Of a stretch of 64,000 nt of DNA, positions 7,734-16,304 are shown in pieces. The position numbers and the translations under genes were made by a program. Source of the DNA: Nonomuraea pusilla (GTDB lineage: Bacteria; Actinomycetota; Actinomycetes; Streptosporangiales; Streptosporangiaceae); assembly GCF_900109355.1 (NCBI RefSeq), contig NZ_FOBF01000008.1, positions 248,001 to 312,000 on the forward strand, given 5' to 3'. How positions within the stretch are numbered: position 1 is the stretch's first letter; each line of letters opens with the position of its first letter. The notes under the pieces are model-generated. The model did not search any database, was not told the DNA's origin, and was given only the letters and a program-made list of their open reading frames with translations.

Positions 7734-8909
7734 ATGCGCGTCATCATCGCGGGAGCGGGCATCGGAGGGCTCACCACCGCCCTCAGCCTGCACGCCGCCG
7801 GCATCACGGACGTCGTCGTCCACGAGGCCGTCAAGGAGATCCGCCCGCTCGGCGTCGGGATCAACATCCTGCCGCACGCCGTGCGCGAGCTGGTCGAGCT
7901 CGGACTGGGCGAGCGCCTGGCACGGATCGGCGTGCCCATATCCGAGATCACCTACGTCAACCGCTACGGCAGTCTCATCTGGTCGGAGCCGCGCGGCGCC
8001 GCGGCCGGGTACGCCTGGCCGCAGTACTCCGTCCACCGCGGCAGGCTCCAGCTCATGCTGCTGGAGGCCGTCAAGGAGCGGCTCGGCCCCGGCGCGGTCG
8101 TCACCGGCTCCCCGGTCACCGGGCTCGACCACGACGCCGACCTGCTGGTCGGCGCCGACGGCATCCGCTCGGCGGTCAGGGCGGCGCTGTTCCCCGAGGA
8201 GGGGGAGCCGGTGTGGAGCGGGCAGGTGCTGTGGCGCGGCACCACGTACGCCAAGCCGTTCATGACCGGCACGTCCATGCTGATGGCGGGCGACGACACC
8301 CAGCGGGTCGTCGTCTACCCCATCGCTCCCCCGGAGCCGGACGGCCAGGTGCTGATCAACTGGGTGATCCAGCGCAAGGCGCCGGAGACCGTGCCGCGCG
8401 GCGACTGGAACCGGCAGGTGGCGCTGGAGACGTTCTTCCACCACGTCGCCGACTGGCGCTTCGACTGGCTCGACGTGCCCGGTCTCGTCTCCGCCGCCGA
8501 GGCGGTGTACGAGTACCCGATGGTGGACCGCGACCCGCTGCCGTACTGGTCGACCGACCGCGTCACGCTGCTCGGCGACGCCGCGCACCCCATGTACCCG
8601 GCCGGCTCCAACGGCGGCACCCAGTCGATCATCGACGCCCGCGTCCTGGCCCACGCCCTGGCGACGGGACGCGGGGTGGCGCACTACGAGAGCCTGCGCC
8701 GGCCGGTCACGAGCGAGATCGTCCGCTCCAACCGCGGCGACGGGCCCGAGGCGGTCCTGCGCCTGGCGCACCAGCGCGCCCCGCAGGGGTTCTCCGACAT
8801 CGAGGACGTCATCCCGCGGGCCGAGCTGGAGGAGATCGCGATGAGCTACAAGAGGACGGCCGGGTTCGTCCCCGAGGAGCTGAACAACCGCCCGTCCTGG
8901 TCGGTGTAG
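7734..8909 (+). CDS. FAD-dependent aromatic monooxygenase (PhzS/salicylate hydroxylase type)
   Basis: 391 residues from the ATG at 7734, which has AGGAGG 8 nt upstream. The N-terminal FAD-binding motif is MRVIIAGAGIGGLTTALSL, the middle motif is LLVGADGIRSAVRAAL (DG motif) and the third is RVTLLGDAAHPMYPAGSNGG (GD motif with the ribityl-binding region). This places it in the group A flavoprotein monooxygenases, close to flavin-dependent oxidoreductases such as PhzS. It would use NAD(P)H and O2 to hydroxylate an aromatic or similar substrate. No neighbouring pathway genes identify the substrate. It stands alone on the plus strand before the large nSTAND1 gene. Confidence 0.85.
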   Translation: MRVIIAGAGIGGLTTALSLHAAGITDVVVHEAVKEIRPLGVGINILPHAVRELVELGLGERLARIGVPISEITYVNRYGSLIWSEPRGAAAGYAWPQYSVHRGRLQLMLLEAVKERLGPGAVVTGSPVTGLDHDADLLVGADGIRSAVRAALFPEEGEPVWSGQVLWRGTTYAKPFMTGTSMLMAGDDTQRVVVYPIAPPEPDGQVLINWVIQRKAPETVPRGDWNRQVALETFFHHVADWRFDWLDVPGLVSAAEAVYEYPMVDRDPLPYWSTDRVTLLGDAAHPMYPAGSNGGTQSIIDARVLAHALATGRGVAHYESLRRPVTSEIVRSNRGDGPEAVLRLAHQRAPQGFSDIEDVIPRAELEEIAMSYKRTAGFVPEELNNRPSWSV

Positions 8910-8995
8910 CGGCGACCGCCCCGCCGGTCACCCGGGCGGTGGGTCCCTGGTGAAGGAACCCGTGCTCCCGCCGGGGAGCGAGCGGCCGGGCATCA

Positions 8996-11900
8996 GTGAT
9001 CGATCGGATAACGGGCCGACGGGAAGCAGGAGCGAGCCGGGCCCGGACCGTACACCCTGGGAAGGTGTCGTCCTCTCGCGAGCACAACCCTGACGGCCGG
9101 CGCTCCGCGCGCCGTCCGATCATGCGGGCCGTCGGGCTCGTCTCGGTCCTGTTCCTCCTGGCCGGCCTGATCATGTTCTTCGCCGATCCGCTGGGCCTGC
9201 CTCCAGAGCTGCTCGACGTCCTGGACAAACGAGCCAGCGTAGGCAGCCTCCTCCTCGGCACGGCGGGGCTGTTCGCGACGGCGTACTCCCTGCTGCAGCA
9301 GGGTCAACGGCCGCCCGTCCAGCCGGCGCCCGAGCAGACGCCGCCGGACCAGGGCCCGCCACCCGCCGTGCGGGACACCGCGAATCCGGCGCCGGCCGGG
9401 GCGGAACAGCCGGCCGACGCCGAGGGGGCGCTGCGCGCCTCAGCCGTCCGTGTCACCGGCCGTGCCGGCGTGTGGGGCGGAGGCTGCCTGGTGGGGTCGC
9501 GCGAGGTCGTCACCTGCGCACATGTGGTCAGCGCAGCGCTCGGCCTGCGCGGCGACGCACGGCCTGCCGGTCCTGTCATGGTCGACTTCCCCTTGCTCGG
9601 GCAGTCGTACGAGCCGGTCGCCGCACGTGTGGTGGCCTGGGACGCCGCACGCGATGTGGCCGGGCTGCGGCTGGACGCGCCGCCGCCGCCGGGGGCCGCC
9701 CCCACCCGCCTGGTCACCGCGCCGGCGCACTGGGGCCACTCCTTCCGGGTGCTCGGTTTCCCGCCAGGGCGCACGGGAAGCGGGGTCTGGGCGTCGGGGC
9801 GGCTGCTCGCCCGGCTCGCCGACGGCCGGCTCCAGGTGGAGCAGGGTGACGGAACACGCCGGTTGCGGCGCGGGTTCAGCGGCGCCGTCGTCTGGGACGA
9901 CGTGCTGGACGCCGCCGTCGGCATCGTCGCGGCCCAGGGCCACCCGAAGGGCGAGGCGGGCGTCATACCCGCCGACGTGCTGACGACCGCCTGGCCCTGG
10001 CTGGGCGGCCTTGCCCACGGCAGCTCGCCGTACCGTGGACTGGAGGCGTTCGGCGAGGGCGACGCCGAGGTCTTCTTCGGGCGGAAGGAGGAGAGCCGCC
10101 AGCTTCTCACCCGGGTGTCCGGGCCGGGACTGACCGTGGTTCTCGGCCCCTCAGGCAGCGGCAAGTCGTCGCTGGTCATGGCAGGGCTACTGCCCCGCCT
10201 GCGAGCCCGGTCCGGCGTCCTGGTGCTCACTCTGCGCCCGTCCGAGGGGCGCACTCCCCTGTCCGCACTCGCCGCCGCCCTGCTGCCCGTCCTGGAGCCG
10301 GACACGGGCGAGACGGCCCGTGTGGCGGCCATCCCCGCGCTGGTGGGCGTGCTGCGCGACGGAGAGATCGTCGAAGTGGTCCGGCGGCTGCGGGAGCGCT
10401 CGGGAGCGAAGCTGGTGGTGCTGGTCATCGACCAGTTCGAGGAGGTGTACACCTCGCGCCATCCGCACGAGGAGTTCGTGGCCGCGCTGCTGCCGGCGCT
10501 GCGGACGCCGTCCGCGGGAACGCATGTGCTTGTCACGCTGCGTGCCGATTTCGCCGGGAGGCTGCTGGAGCATCCGGGGCTCGCCGAGGTGCAGCGTGAC
10601 GCGCTGTACCCGGTCGGGCCGCTCGGGAGGGACCGGTTACGGGAGGCGATCGAAGGCCCCGTCGAGCGCGTCGGCGGCGTCGCCTTCGACCCCGGGCTGG
10701 TGGACCGCATCCTCGATGCCGTCGGCGACGAGCCTGGCGCGCTGCCGCTCGTGGAGTTCGCCCTCACCCTGCTCTGGGACCAGAGCCGGGGCGGGCGGCT
10801 GAGGCACGAGACCTACCGGCGGCTCGGCGGCGTCGAGGGCGCGGTCGCGGCGTACGCCGAGCGCGTCTGGGGCGAGCTGCGGGACGAGGACCGGCCGCGC
10901 GCCCGCTCCCTGCTCCTCCAACTCGTGCGCCAGGCGCACGGGCAGGAGCCCACCTGCGCCGTGCTTCCGAGGGAACTGCTCGGCGAGGAGGAGTGGCGGC
11001 TGGGCCAGGACCTGGCGGCCACCCGTCTGCTCGTCGCCGCCGAAGGCCCGCAGGGCGTGCAGACGCTGCGCCTGGCCCACGAGTCGTTGATCACCCGGTG
11101 GGATCGGCTGCGCGGCTGGGTGGAGGCCGACCATCCGTTCCGGGTCTGGCACTCGGAACTGCAGCAGGCGCTCGAACGGTGGACGGCCCGGCCCGACAAG
11201 GACCTGCTGCCGCGCGGCACCGACCTGGACGCGGCGCTGACGTGGCTGGAACGCCGCGGCGAGGACGTCCGGCCCGCCGAGCGCGCGTTCATCGCGACCG
11301 CACTGTCCGAGGCGGACCGCGCCCGGCGCGCGGCACGGCGGCGGCAGGTGACCCTGACGGCCCTGCTCGTGGCCAGCATGGTCCTCGGCCTACTGGTCTA
11401 CCGCGGCTACCTGTCCGGGCAGGAACAGCTGCGGGCGTCCGCGGCACGCGTCCTCGCGGGCAGATCGGAACTGCACTACGCACCGCGGGCCGACCTCGGC
11501 ATCCTGGAGGCGCTGGCCGCCTACGCGAGCGACCCCGACCGGCCCGAGGCCCGGCAGGCCCTGTTCAACCGCTACGCCGATCACGTCACGAAGGACCGCG
11601 GCCTGTCCGGCTCGGCCGTCACCGCCTCGACGGTCCTCGCGAGCGAGGGCGGCGATCTCGTCCTGCAGGCCGTGGGCCGCGAGGTCAGGATCTGGCGGCC
11701 TGAGTCCGGCCCGCCCCTGCCTGAGCGGATCTCCGTGTCCTCATGGGTGATCGGAGCGGCGCTGACGCCCGACGGCCGCCTGCTGGCGATCGTCACCGAC
11801 GACGGCACCGTCGAGCTGTGGAACCCCCGCGACCGCCGGCTGGTGGACAAGGTCACCTCGCCACGCCCGGCGCCCGGGACGCGGGCGCTGGTCGCCCTCG

Positions 11901-13468
11901 CCCCTGACGGCGGCCAGGTGGCCGTGCAGGCCGGCGACACGCCTGGCGTCACGGTCTGGGACCTGCGCCGGCGCCGGTCCCACGATGTTCCGCTGCCTGG
12001 CGCGGCCGTCACGCTGCGCATCGCCCGCGACGGCCTGCTGTCGGTCGCCTTGACCGGCGGAAGGCTGCTGGTGTTCGAGCCCCGGGCCACCCGCCCGGCC
12101 CGCACGCTCCGCCTGCCCGCCGCGTTCGGCCACGCCGACACCGCGGTCGCGATCTGCAGGGACTCCGGCACGGGCAGCAGGGTACGCGTCGTGGACCTGC
12201 GCACCGGCGGGGACGGCGCCGACGCCCTGTTCCCCCCGCTGCGATGCGGCGAGGTGTCCGGCTCCGGCGCGCTCACGCACGGAGGAAGGCTGCTGCTTCT
12301 CCCGCACGTCCTGGTGGATCTGCGGGAGCGGCGCATCCTCGGCGCCCCCGGCGACGGCGCGCAGGATCTGCTCGTCACCGGCGAGGAGGGGCGCTGGAGC
12401 ATCTGGGCGACCGGCCAGCCGGGCATCGTCAGGTTCCCCGTGGCGCGCTCGATCAGCGCGAACCCGTACCGTGCGCTGGACAGCGCGGTGACCGGCGACG
12501 GGAAGTACGTCATCACGGCCGACGACGACGGGCGGGTGCGCGCCTGGGACGCCACGTCGGGGCTGCTCGCCGGTGAGCGGCTCCCGACGGTGGGCAGCGG
12601 CCCGCCCACCGAGGACAAGGCGGAGACCCGGGTGGCGCCGGTGGCCGGCCGCGGGGAGGTCGCCGTGCTCAGGGCGGACTCCCGCGACCTGGTGCTGCTG
12701 TCGGTGCCGGACCTGCGGCCCACGGGGTCGGCCGCGCTGCCGGCCGATCCTGACCCCGCCATGCCGCTGGCGCTGCACGCCGTCGCAGGCGGCCGCCTCG
12801 TGGCCTTCGCCGGGGGCCTGGTCAGCGCGTGGGACACCGCGCCGCTGCGTCAGGCGGGGCCGGGTCTGGACCTGCGGAGGCGGCTGCCGGCCCTGACAGC
12901 GCCGCAGCCAGGGGTGCCCGGGCCCGGCCTGCTGCCGAGCGGTGACGGCGGCGCCGTCCTGGTCTCCGACCCGGCGACCCGTACGGTGGAGCGCTGGGAC
13001 CTGGCGCTCGGCCGGGTCACCCGCAGCCACGTCCTGCCGGGCGCCGACCAGCTCACCGTGGTGGCGGCCAGTCCCGACCTGACCCGGCTGGTGACGTACG
13101 AGACCACGGAGGACCGGCCTTTCACGAGCTGGCGGCTGTCTGCGCCGGGACAACCGGAGTCCTCGAAGCCAGAGGGTCCGGAGGAGGGCCGCGCCTACGA
13201 CCTGTTCCTGCTTCAGCAGGCGAACCCGGACCTGGTCTACGACGCCGGTTTCGCCATCCCCCGACTGAACGACGCGCCGGGCCACGTCACCCTGTTCCGT
13301 GACGGCGAGCGGCTGCTGTACCGGGCGGGCGAAACCCGCCTCATGTCCGCCCGGCCGCAGGACTGGGTACGGCATCTGTGCCGGGTGCTCGCCGGGCGCG
13401 CGTTCACGCCCGCGGAGGTGCGGGAGCTGCCCGCCGGCGCGGAGGCGGAGCCGTGCCGGGAGGTGTAG
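8996..13468 (+). CDS. Trypsin-like protease / nSTAND1 NTPase / WD40 propeller membrane protein
   Basis: A 1490-residue multidomain protein. Two hydrophobic segments (about residues 43-64 and 80-101) are followed by a Pro-rich linker. A trypsin-like domain comes next, with the triad visible as VVTCAHVV (His176), ARDVAGLRL (Asp220) and GFSGAV (Ser295). An nSTAND1 NTPase follows from about residue 345: SPYRGLEAF, Walker A GPSGSGKSS at 384-392, Walker B VLVIDQFEE at about 475-483 and arginine in TLRADF. A third membrane helix is at about 785-805. WD40-like repeats run from about 865 to 1450 (VRIW, VELW, VTVW, VRAWDATSG, VERWDL), with a short C-terminal LCRVLAGRAFTPAE motif typical of actinobacterial WD40 proteins. 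STAND proteins couple ligand sensing by repeats to NTP-driven activation of an effector, here probably the protease. The start may instead be GTG 9065 (TACACC box 9051-9056 would make it leaderless) or ATG 9122. It stands alone. Confidence 0.88.
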   Translation: MIDRITGRREAGASRARTVHPGKVSSSREHNPDGRRSARRPIMRAVGLVSVLFLLAGLIMFFADPLGLPPELLDVLDKRASVGSLLLGTAGLFATAYSLLQQGQRPPVQPAPEQTPPDQGPPPAVRDTANPAPAGAEQPADAEGALRASAVRVTGRAGVWGGGCLVGSREVVTCAHVVSAALGLRGDARPAGPVMVDFPLLGQSYEPVAARVVAWDAARDVAGLRLDAPPPPGAAPTRLVTAPAHWGHSFRVLGFPPGRTGSGVWASGRLLARLADGRLQVEQGDGTRRLRRGFSGAVVWDDVLDAAVGIVAAQGHPKGEAGVIPADVLTTAWPWLGGLAHGSSPYRGLEAFGEGDAEVFFGRKEESRQLLTRVSGPGLTVVLGPSGSGKSSLVMAGLLPRLRARSGVLVLTLRPSEGRTPLSALAAALLPVLEPDTGETARVAAIPALVGVLRDGEIVEVVRRLRERSGAKLVVLVIDQFEEVYTSRHPHEEFVAALLPALRTPSAGTHVLVTLRADFAGRLLEHPGLAEVQRDALYPVGPLGRDRLREAIEGPVERVGGVAFDPGLVDRILDAVGDEPGALPLVEFALTLLWDQSRGGRLRHETYRRLGGVEGAVAAYAERVWGELRDEDRPRARSLLLQLVRQAHGQEPTCAVLPRELLGEEEWRLGQDLAATRLLVAAEGPQGVQTLRLAHESLITRWDRLRGWVEADHPFRVWHSELQQALERWTARPDKDLLPRGTDLDAALTWLERRGEDVRPAERAFIATALSEADRARRAARRRQVTLTALLVASMVLGLLVYRGYLSGQEQLRASAARVLAGRSELHYAPRADLGILEALAAYASDPDRPEARQALFNRYADHVTKDRGLSGSAVTASTVLASEGGDLVLQAVGREVRIWRPESGPPLPERISVSSWVIGAALTPDGRLLAIVTDDGTVELWNPRDRRLVDKVTSPRPAPGTRALVALAPDGGQVAVQAGDTPGVTVWDLRRRRSHDVPLPGAAVTLRIARDGLLSVALTGGRLLVFEPRATRPARTLRLPAAFGHADTAVAICRDSGTGSRVRVVDLRTGGDGADALFPPLRCGEVSGSGALTHGGRLLLLPHVLVDLRERRILGAPGDGAQDLLVTGEEGRWSIWATGQPGIVRFPVARSISANPYRALDSAVTGDGKYVITADDDGRVRAWDATSGLLAGERLPTVGSGPPTEDKAETRVAPVAGRGEVAVLRADSRDLVLLSVPDLRPTGSAALPADPDPAMPLALHAVAGGRLVAFAGGLVSAWDTAPLRQAGPGLDLRRRLPALTAPQPGVPGPGLLPSGDGGAVLVSDPATRTVERWDLALGRVTRSHVLPGADQLTVVAASPDLTRLVTYETTEDRPFTSWRLSAPGQPESSKPEGPEEGRAYDLFLLQQANPDLVYDAGFAIPRLNDAPGHVTLFRDGERLLYRAGETRLMSARPQDWVRHLCRVLAGRAFTPAEVRELPAGAEAEPCREV

Positions 13469-13476
13469 GGGGCGGG

Positions 13477-14559
13477 TCAGGTGTCGAAGTCGAGGGTGAC
13501 CTCGTCGGTGGCCGGGGTGGACTGGCAGGTCAGGACGTAACCGGCGGCCAGTTCGGCGGGGTCGAGGGCGAAGTTGCGCCGCATCTCCACCCGGCCGCCG
13601 GTGAGCCTGGCCCTGCAGGTGCCGCAGACGCCGCCCCTGCAGGCGAACGGCAGGTCGGGGCGGAGCCGCTGGGCCGACTCCAGCACGGTGGCGTCGCGGG
13701 GCTGGCGGACGGTGGTGGACCGGCCGTCCAGAACAATGGTGACATCACTCGCGAGTCCCGAAATTTCGGGATCGGTGTGGCGACGCGGCTCCGGCGGCGC
13801 GTCCTCCACGTAGAACAGCTCCTGGTGGACGCGCTCGCCCGGCACCCCGAACCCGGCGAGCGCCTCCCGCGCCCCCGCCACCATCCCGTACGGACCGCAC
13901 AGCCACCAGTGGCCGACCTCCGCCACCGGGTAGAGCAGGGGCAGCAGCGTCCCCAGCCGGGCGGCGTCCAGCCTGCCGGTGAACAGCTCGGCCTCGCGCG
14001 GCTCCCTCGACAGCACGTGCGCCAGGTCGAAGCGGGCCGGGTGGGCGTCCTTGAGGTCGGCCAGCTCGTCGGCGAACATCACGGTGCTGCTCGCCCGGTT
14101 GCCGTACAGGACGGAGACCCGCGAGCCCCGCTCGCGCAGCGCGGTCGCGGCGATCGACAGCAGCGGCGTGATGCCCGAGCCCGCGCCGATCAGGACGTGG
14201 TGGGCGGGCGCGGTCAGGTCGGCCGTGAACGTCCCCGACGGCGGCAGCACCTCGACCTCGTCGCCCGGCCGCGCCCGCCTGACCAGCCACGACGAGAACA
14301 GCCCCGACGGCACCTCGCGCACCCCGACGCGCGGCGCGGCGCCCTCGGGCGCGCAGATCGAGTACGAGCGCCGTTCCTCGCGCCCGTCCACGACGCGCCG
14401 CAGGGTGAGGAACTGCCCGGCGCGGAAGGCGTACGCCCCGGCCAGGTGGCCGGGCACGTCGAAGGTGACGGCGGCGGCGTCCTCGCACAGCCGCTCGACA
14501 GCGGCGACGCGCAGCGTGTGGAAGCCGGAGCGGGCCGGGCGGGTGTCGAGCACGGTCAC
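13477..14559 (-). CDS. paaE: Phenylacetyl-CoA epoxidase reductase subunit PaaE
   Basis: 360 residues from GTG 14559, with GGAG upstream and only 2 nt after the paaD stop. The N-terminal ferredoxin-reductase domain has FAD motif RRSYSIC and the NAD(P) region VLIGAGSGITPLLSI, then LCGPYGMV. The C-terminal plant-type [2Fe-2S] domain has CRGGVCGTCRARL and a final LTCQS cysteine. PaaE passes electrons from NADPH through FAD and the iron-sulfur cluster to the PaaA diiron centre, which epoxidises the phenylacetyl-CoA ring. It is the last gene of the paaZABCDE operon and ends 8 bp from the convergent nSTAND1 gene. Confidence 0.95.
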   Translation of the reverse strand: MTVLDTRPARSGFHTLRVAAVERLCEDAAAVTFDVPGHLAGAYAFRAGQFLTLRRVVDGREERRSYSICAPEGAAPRVGVREVPSGLFSSWLVRRARPGDEVEVLPPSGTFTADLTAPAHHVLIGAGSGITPLLSIAATALRERGSRVSVLYGNRASSTVMFADELADLKDAHPARFDLAHVLSREPREAELFTGRLDAARLGTLLPLLYPVAEVGHWWLCGPYGMVAGAREALAGFGVPGERVHQELFYVEDAPPEPRRHTDPEISGLASDVTIVLDGRSTTVRQPRDATVLESAQRLRPDLPFACRGGVCGTCRARLTGGRVEMRRNFALDPAELAAGYVLTCQSTPATDEVTLDFDT

Positions 14560-14561
14560 GG

Positions 14562-15125
14562 TCAGATCTCCTTGAAGCGCTCGAAGGGCTCGGCGCAGGC
14601 CCGGCAGCGCCACAGCGCCTTGCACGCGGTCGCGCCGAACGGCGACAGCTCGGCCGTGTCGCCCGAGCCGCAGCGGGGGCAGCGCACGCCCCGGCCGGGC
14701 GGGCGCGGGCCCAGGGTGAGGGGGACGGGACCGGGGGCGCGGCGGGGCGCGGGGCCGGGCGGGGCGACGCCCGCGGCCTCCAGCTTGCGGCGGCCGGACG
14801 CGCTGATCCAGTCGCTCGTCCACGGCGGGTCGAGGACCACCCGCACCTCCACCCCGGTGAAGCCCTCGCGCAGCAGCCGGGCCCGCAGGTCGTCACGCAT
14901 GGCCTCGACGGCCGGGCAGCCGGTGTAGGTCGGCGTGATCGTCACGGTGACGCCGCCGCCGGGCTCCTCGCGCACGTCGCGCAGGACGCCGAGGTCGGCC
15001 AGGGTCAGCATGGGCAGCTCGGGATCGGCCACGCTCGCGGCGACCTCCCTGGCCCGCCCGGTGGCCGTCTCCCCTGCCGGTGCCGCCGGCCGCCCGGCCT
15101 GTCCCGACGAACGGCGGCCGGTCAC
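14562..15125 (-). CDS. paaD: Phenylacetate pathway Fe-S maturation protein PaaD
   Basis: 187 residues from GTG 15125, whose GTGA overlaps the paaC stop; GGAGG lies 8 nt upstream. Residues about 30-100 form a MIP18/DUF59 domain (VADPELPMLTLADLGVL, then TPTYTGCPAVEAM). The C-terminal part ends in a zinc-ribbon-like segment (RCPRCGSGD ... LWRCRACAEPFERF), which is characteristic of PaaD and also echoed in PaaJ-type sequences. PaaD is needed for activity of the PaaABCE epoxidase, probably for maturation of its metal centre. A proline/arginine-rich linker joins the two domains. Confidence 0.93.
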   Translation of the reverse strand: MTGRRSSGQAGRPAAPAGETATGRAREVAASVADPELPMLTLADLGVLRDVREEPGGGVTVTITPTYTGCPAVEAMRDDLRARLLREGFTGVEVRVVLDPPWTSDWISASGRRKLEAAGVAPPGPAPRRAPGPVPLTLGPRPPGRGVRCPRCGSGDTAELSPFGATACKALWRCRACAEPFERFKEI

Positions 15126-16036
15126 CACGTCGCCTCCGGGTGGGCGCGGGCGACCTCCTGGAGCTCGGCGAGCAGGGAGTCCAGTTCGGGCGTGTGGACC
15201 CCGTACCGGCCGGTGCCGCCGTCCGGGGCCCGGCCGGGCGGGCGGTGCCGCAGCGTGGCGGCCTCGGCGACCCTGGCCAGGACGTCCTCCAGCTCGCCGC
15301 GCGCCGTGGAGGGGTCGGCGGCCACCCCGGCCGCGGCCAGGCGCCCTTCCACCTCGTGGACGTGCAGCAGCTCGGCGGCCTCCGGCAGCACGGCGTCCCA
15401 CGCCCGCTGGGCGCGCAGGTGCGACAGCTCGGTGCCGTCGCCGAGCCGCACGGTCCAGCCCGCCGCGTGGTCGCGGTGGTAGGCGACCTCCTTGACGCCC
15501 TTGGCGGCGACGGCCGCGAGCACCGGGTCGCGGGAGGAGGAGAGCCGGTCGAGCAGCGCGAGCCGCCAGGCCGAGAACACCAGCAGCCGGACCATCGCGT
15601 GGGCGAAGTCGTCGTGGGGCGCCTCGGCGAAGCGCACGTTGCGGAACCCGGCGGCGTCCCTGAAGAAGGCGAGCCGGTCCTCGTCCCACCGCCCGGCGGC
15701 CGCGCCCTCCGCGGTGCCCCGCCCGGCGTCCCCGGCGCCGTTCCGGATCTGGGCGGCGCGCGAGAGCAGCAGCCGGGCCTGGCCGAGCAGGTCGAGCGCG
15801 ATGTTGGCGAGCGCCACCTCCTCCTCCAGCTCGGGCGCGCGGGTGCACCACTGCTGGAGCCTGTGCGACATGACGAGCGCGTCGTCGCCCAGCATCAGGC
15901 AGTACGCGGCCAGGTCGGCGGGCGCGGCGCCCTCGGGCAGCCGGGAGTCCACCCCGGCCAGCGGGTCGCGGAAGCCGAGGTCCCCGGTCGCCTCGATGAT
16001 CGCGTGCAACGCGTTGTCAGATGTGTGGGACATCAT
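15122..16036 (-). CDS. paaC: Phenylacetyl-CoA epoxidase structural subunit PaaC
   Basis: 304 residues of ferritin-like helical fold. It begins MMSHTSDNALHAIIEATGDL and contains the PaaC segments YCLMLGDDALVMSHRLQQW and EEVALANIALDLLGQARLLL. PaaC pairs with PaaA in the (AC)2 core but lacks a full diiron site, acting as a structural partner. Two consecutive ATG codons (16036, 16033) are possible starts; the first overlaps the paaB end by 20 bp. A 20-residue insert rich in Ala/Gly (RNGAGDAGRGTAEGAAAG) separates two helices. Confidence 0.95.
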   Translation of the reverse strand: MMSHTSDNALHAIIEATGDLGFRDPLAGVDSRLPEGAAPADLAAYCLMLGDDALVMSHRLQQWCTRAPELEEEVALANIALDLLGQARLLLSRAAQIRNGAGDAGRGTAEGAAAGRWDEDRLAFFRDAAGFRNVRFAEAPHDDFAHAMVRLLVFSAWRLALLDRLSSSRDPVLAAVAAKGVKEVAYHRDHAAGWTVRLGDGTELSHLRAQRAWDAVLPEAAELLHVHEVEGRLAAAGVAADPSTARGELEDVLARVAEAATLRHRPPGRAPDGGTGRYGVHTPELDSLLAELQEVARAHPEATW

Positions 16037-16304
16037 CGGGAATGTCGTAGAAGGTGGGATGCCGGTAGATCTTGTCGCCGCTGGGCGCGAAGAACGGGTC
16101 CTTCTCCTCCGGGCTGGACGCGGTGATGCGCGCCGCCTCCACCACCCAGATGCTGACCCCCTCGTTGCGCCTCGTGTACAGGTCGCGCGCGTTGCGCAGG
16201 GCCATCTCCGCGTCCGCTGCCCGCACCGAGCCGGCGTGGACGTGGTTGAGGCCGCGCTTGCCGCGCACGAACACCTCCCACAGCGGCCAGTCGCCCGCGA
16301 TCAC
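16017..16304 (-). CDS. paaB: Phenylacetyl-CoA epoxidase subunit PaaB
   Basis: 95 residues, the exact usual length of PaaB. It starts at GTG 16304 (GTGA overlap with paaA, GGAGGCG upstream). The sequence WPLWEVFVRGKRGLNHVHAG and the segment NARDLYTRRNEGVSIWVV are hallmark PaaB. It bridges the PaaAC catalytic core and the PaaE reductase in the epoxidase complex. Confidence 0.96.
   Translation of the reverse strand: MIAGDWPLWEVFVRGKRGLNHVHAGSVRAADAEMALRNARDLYTRRNEGVSIWVVEAARITASSPEEKDPFFAPSGDKIYRHPTFYDIPDDVPHI

Noticed and set aside
8996..13468. A multi-gene defence island around the nSTAND1 protein
   Set aside because: The neighbours are a flavin monooxygenase and the phenylacetate operon; no nuclease, restriction or toxin gene is adjacent.
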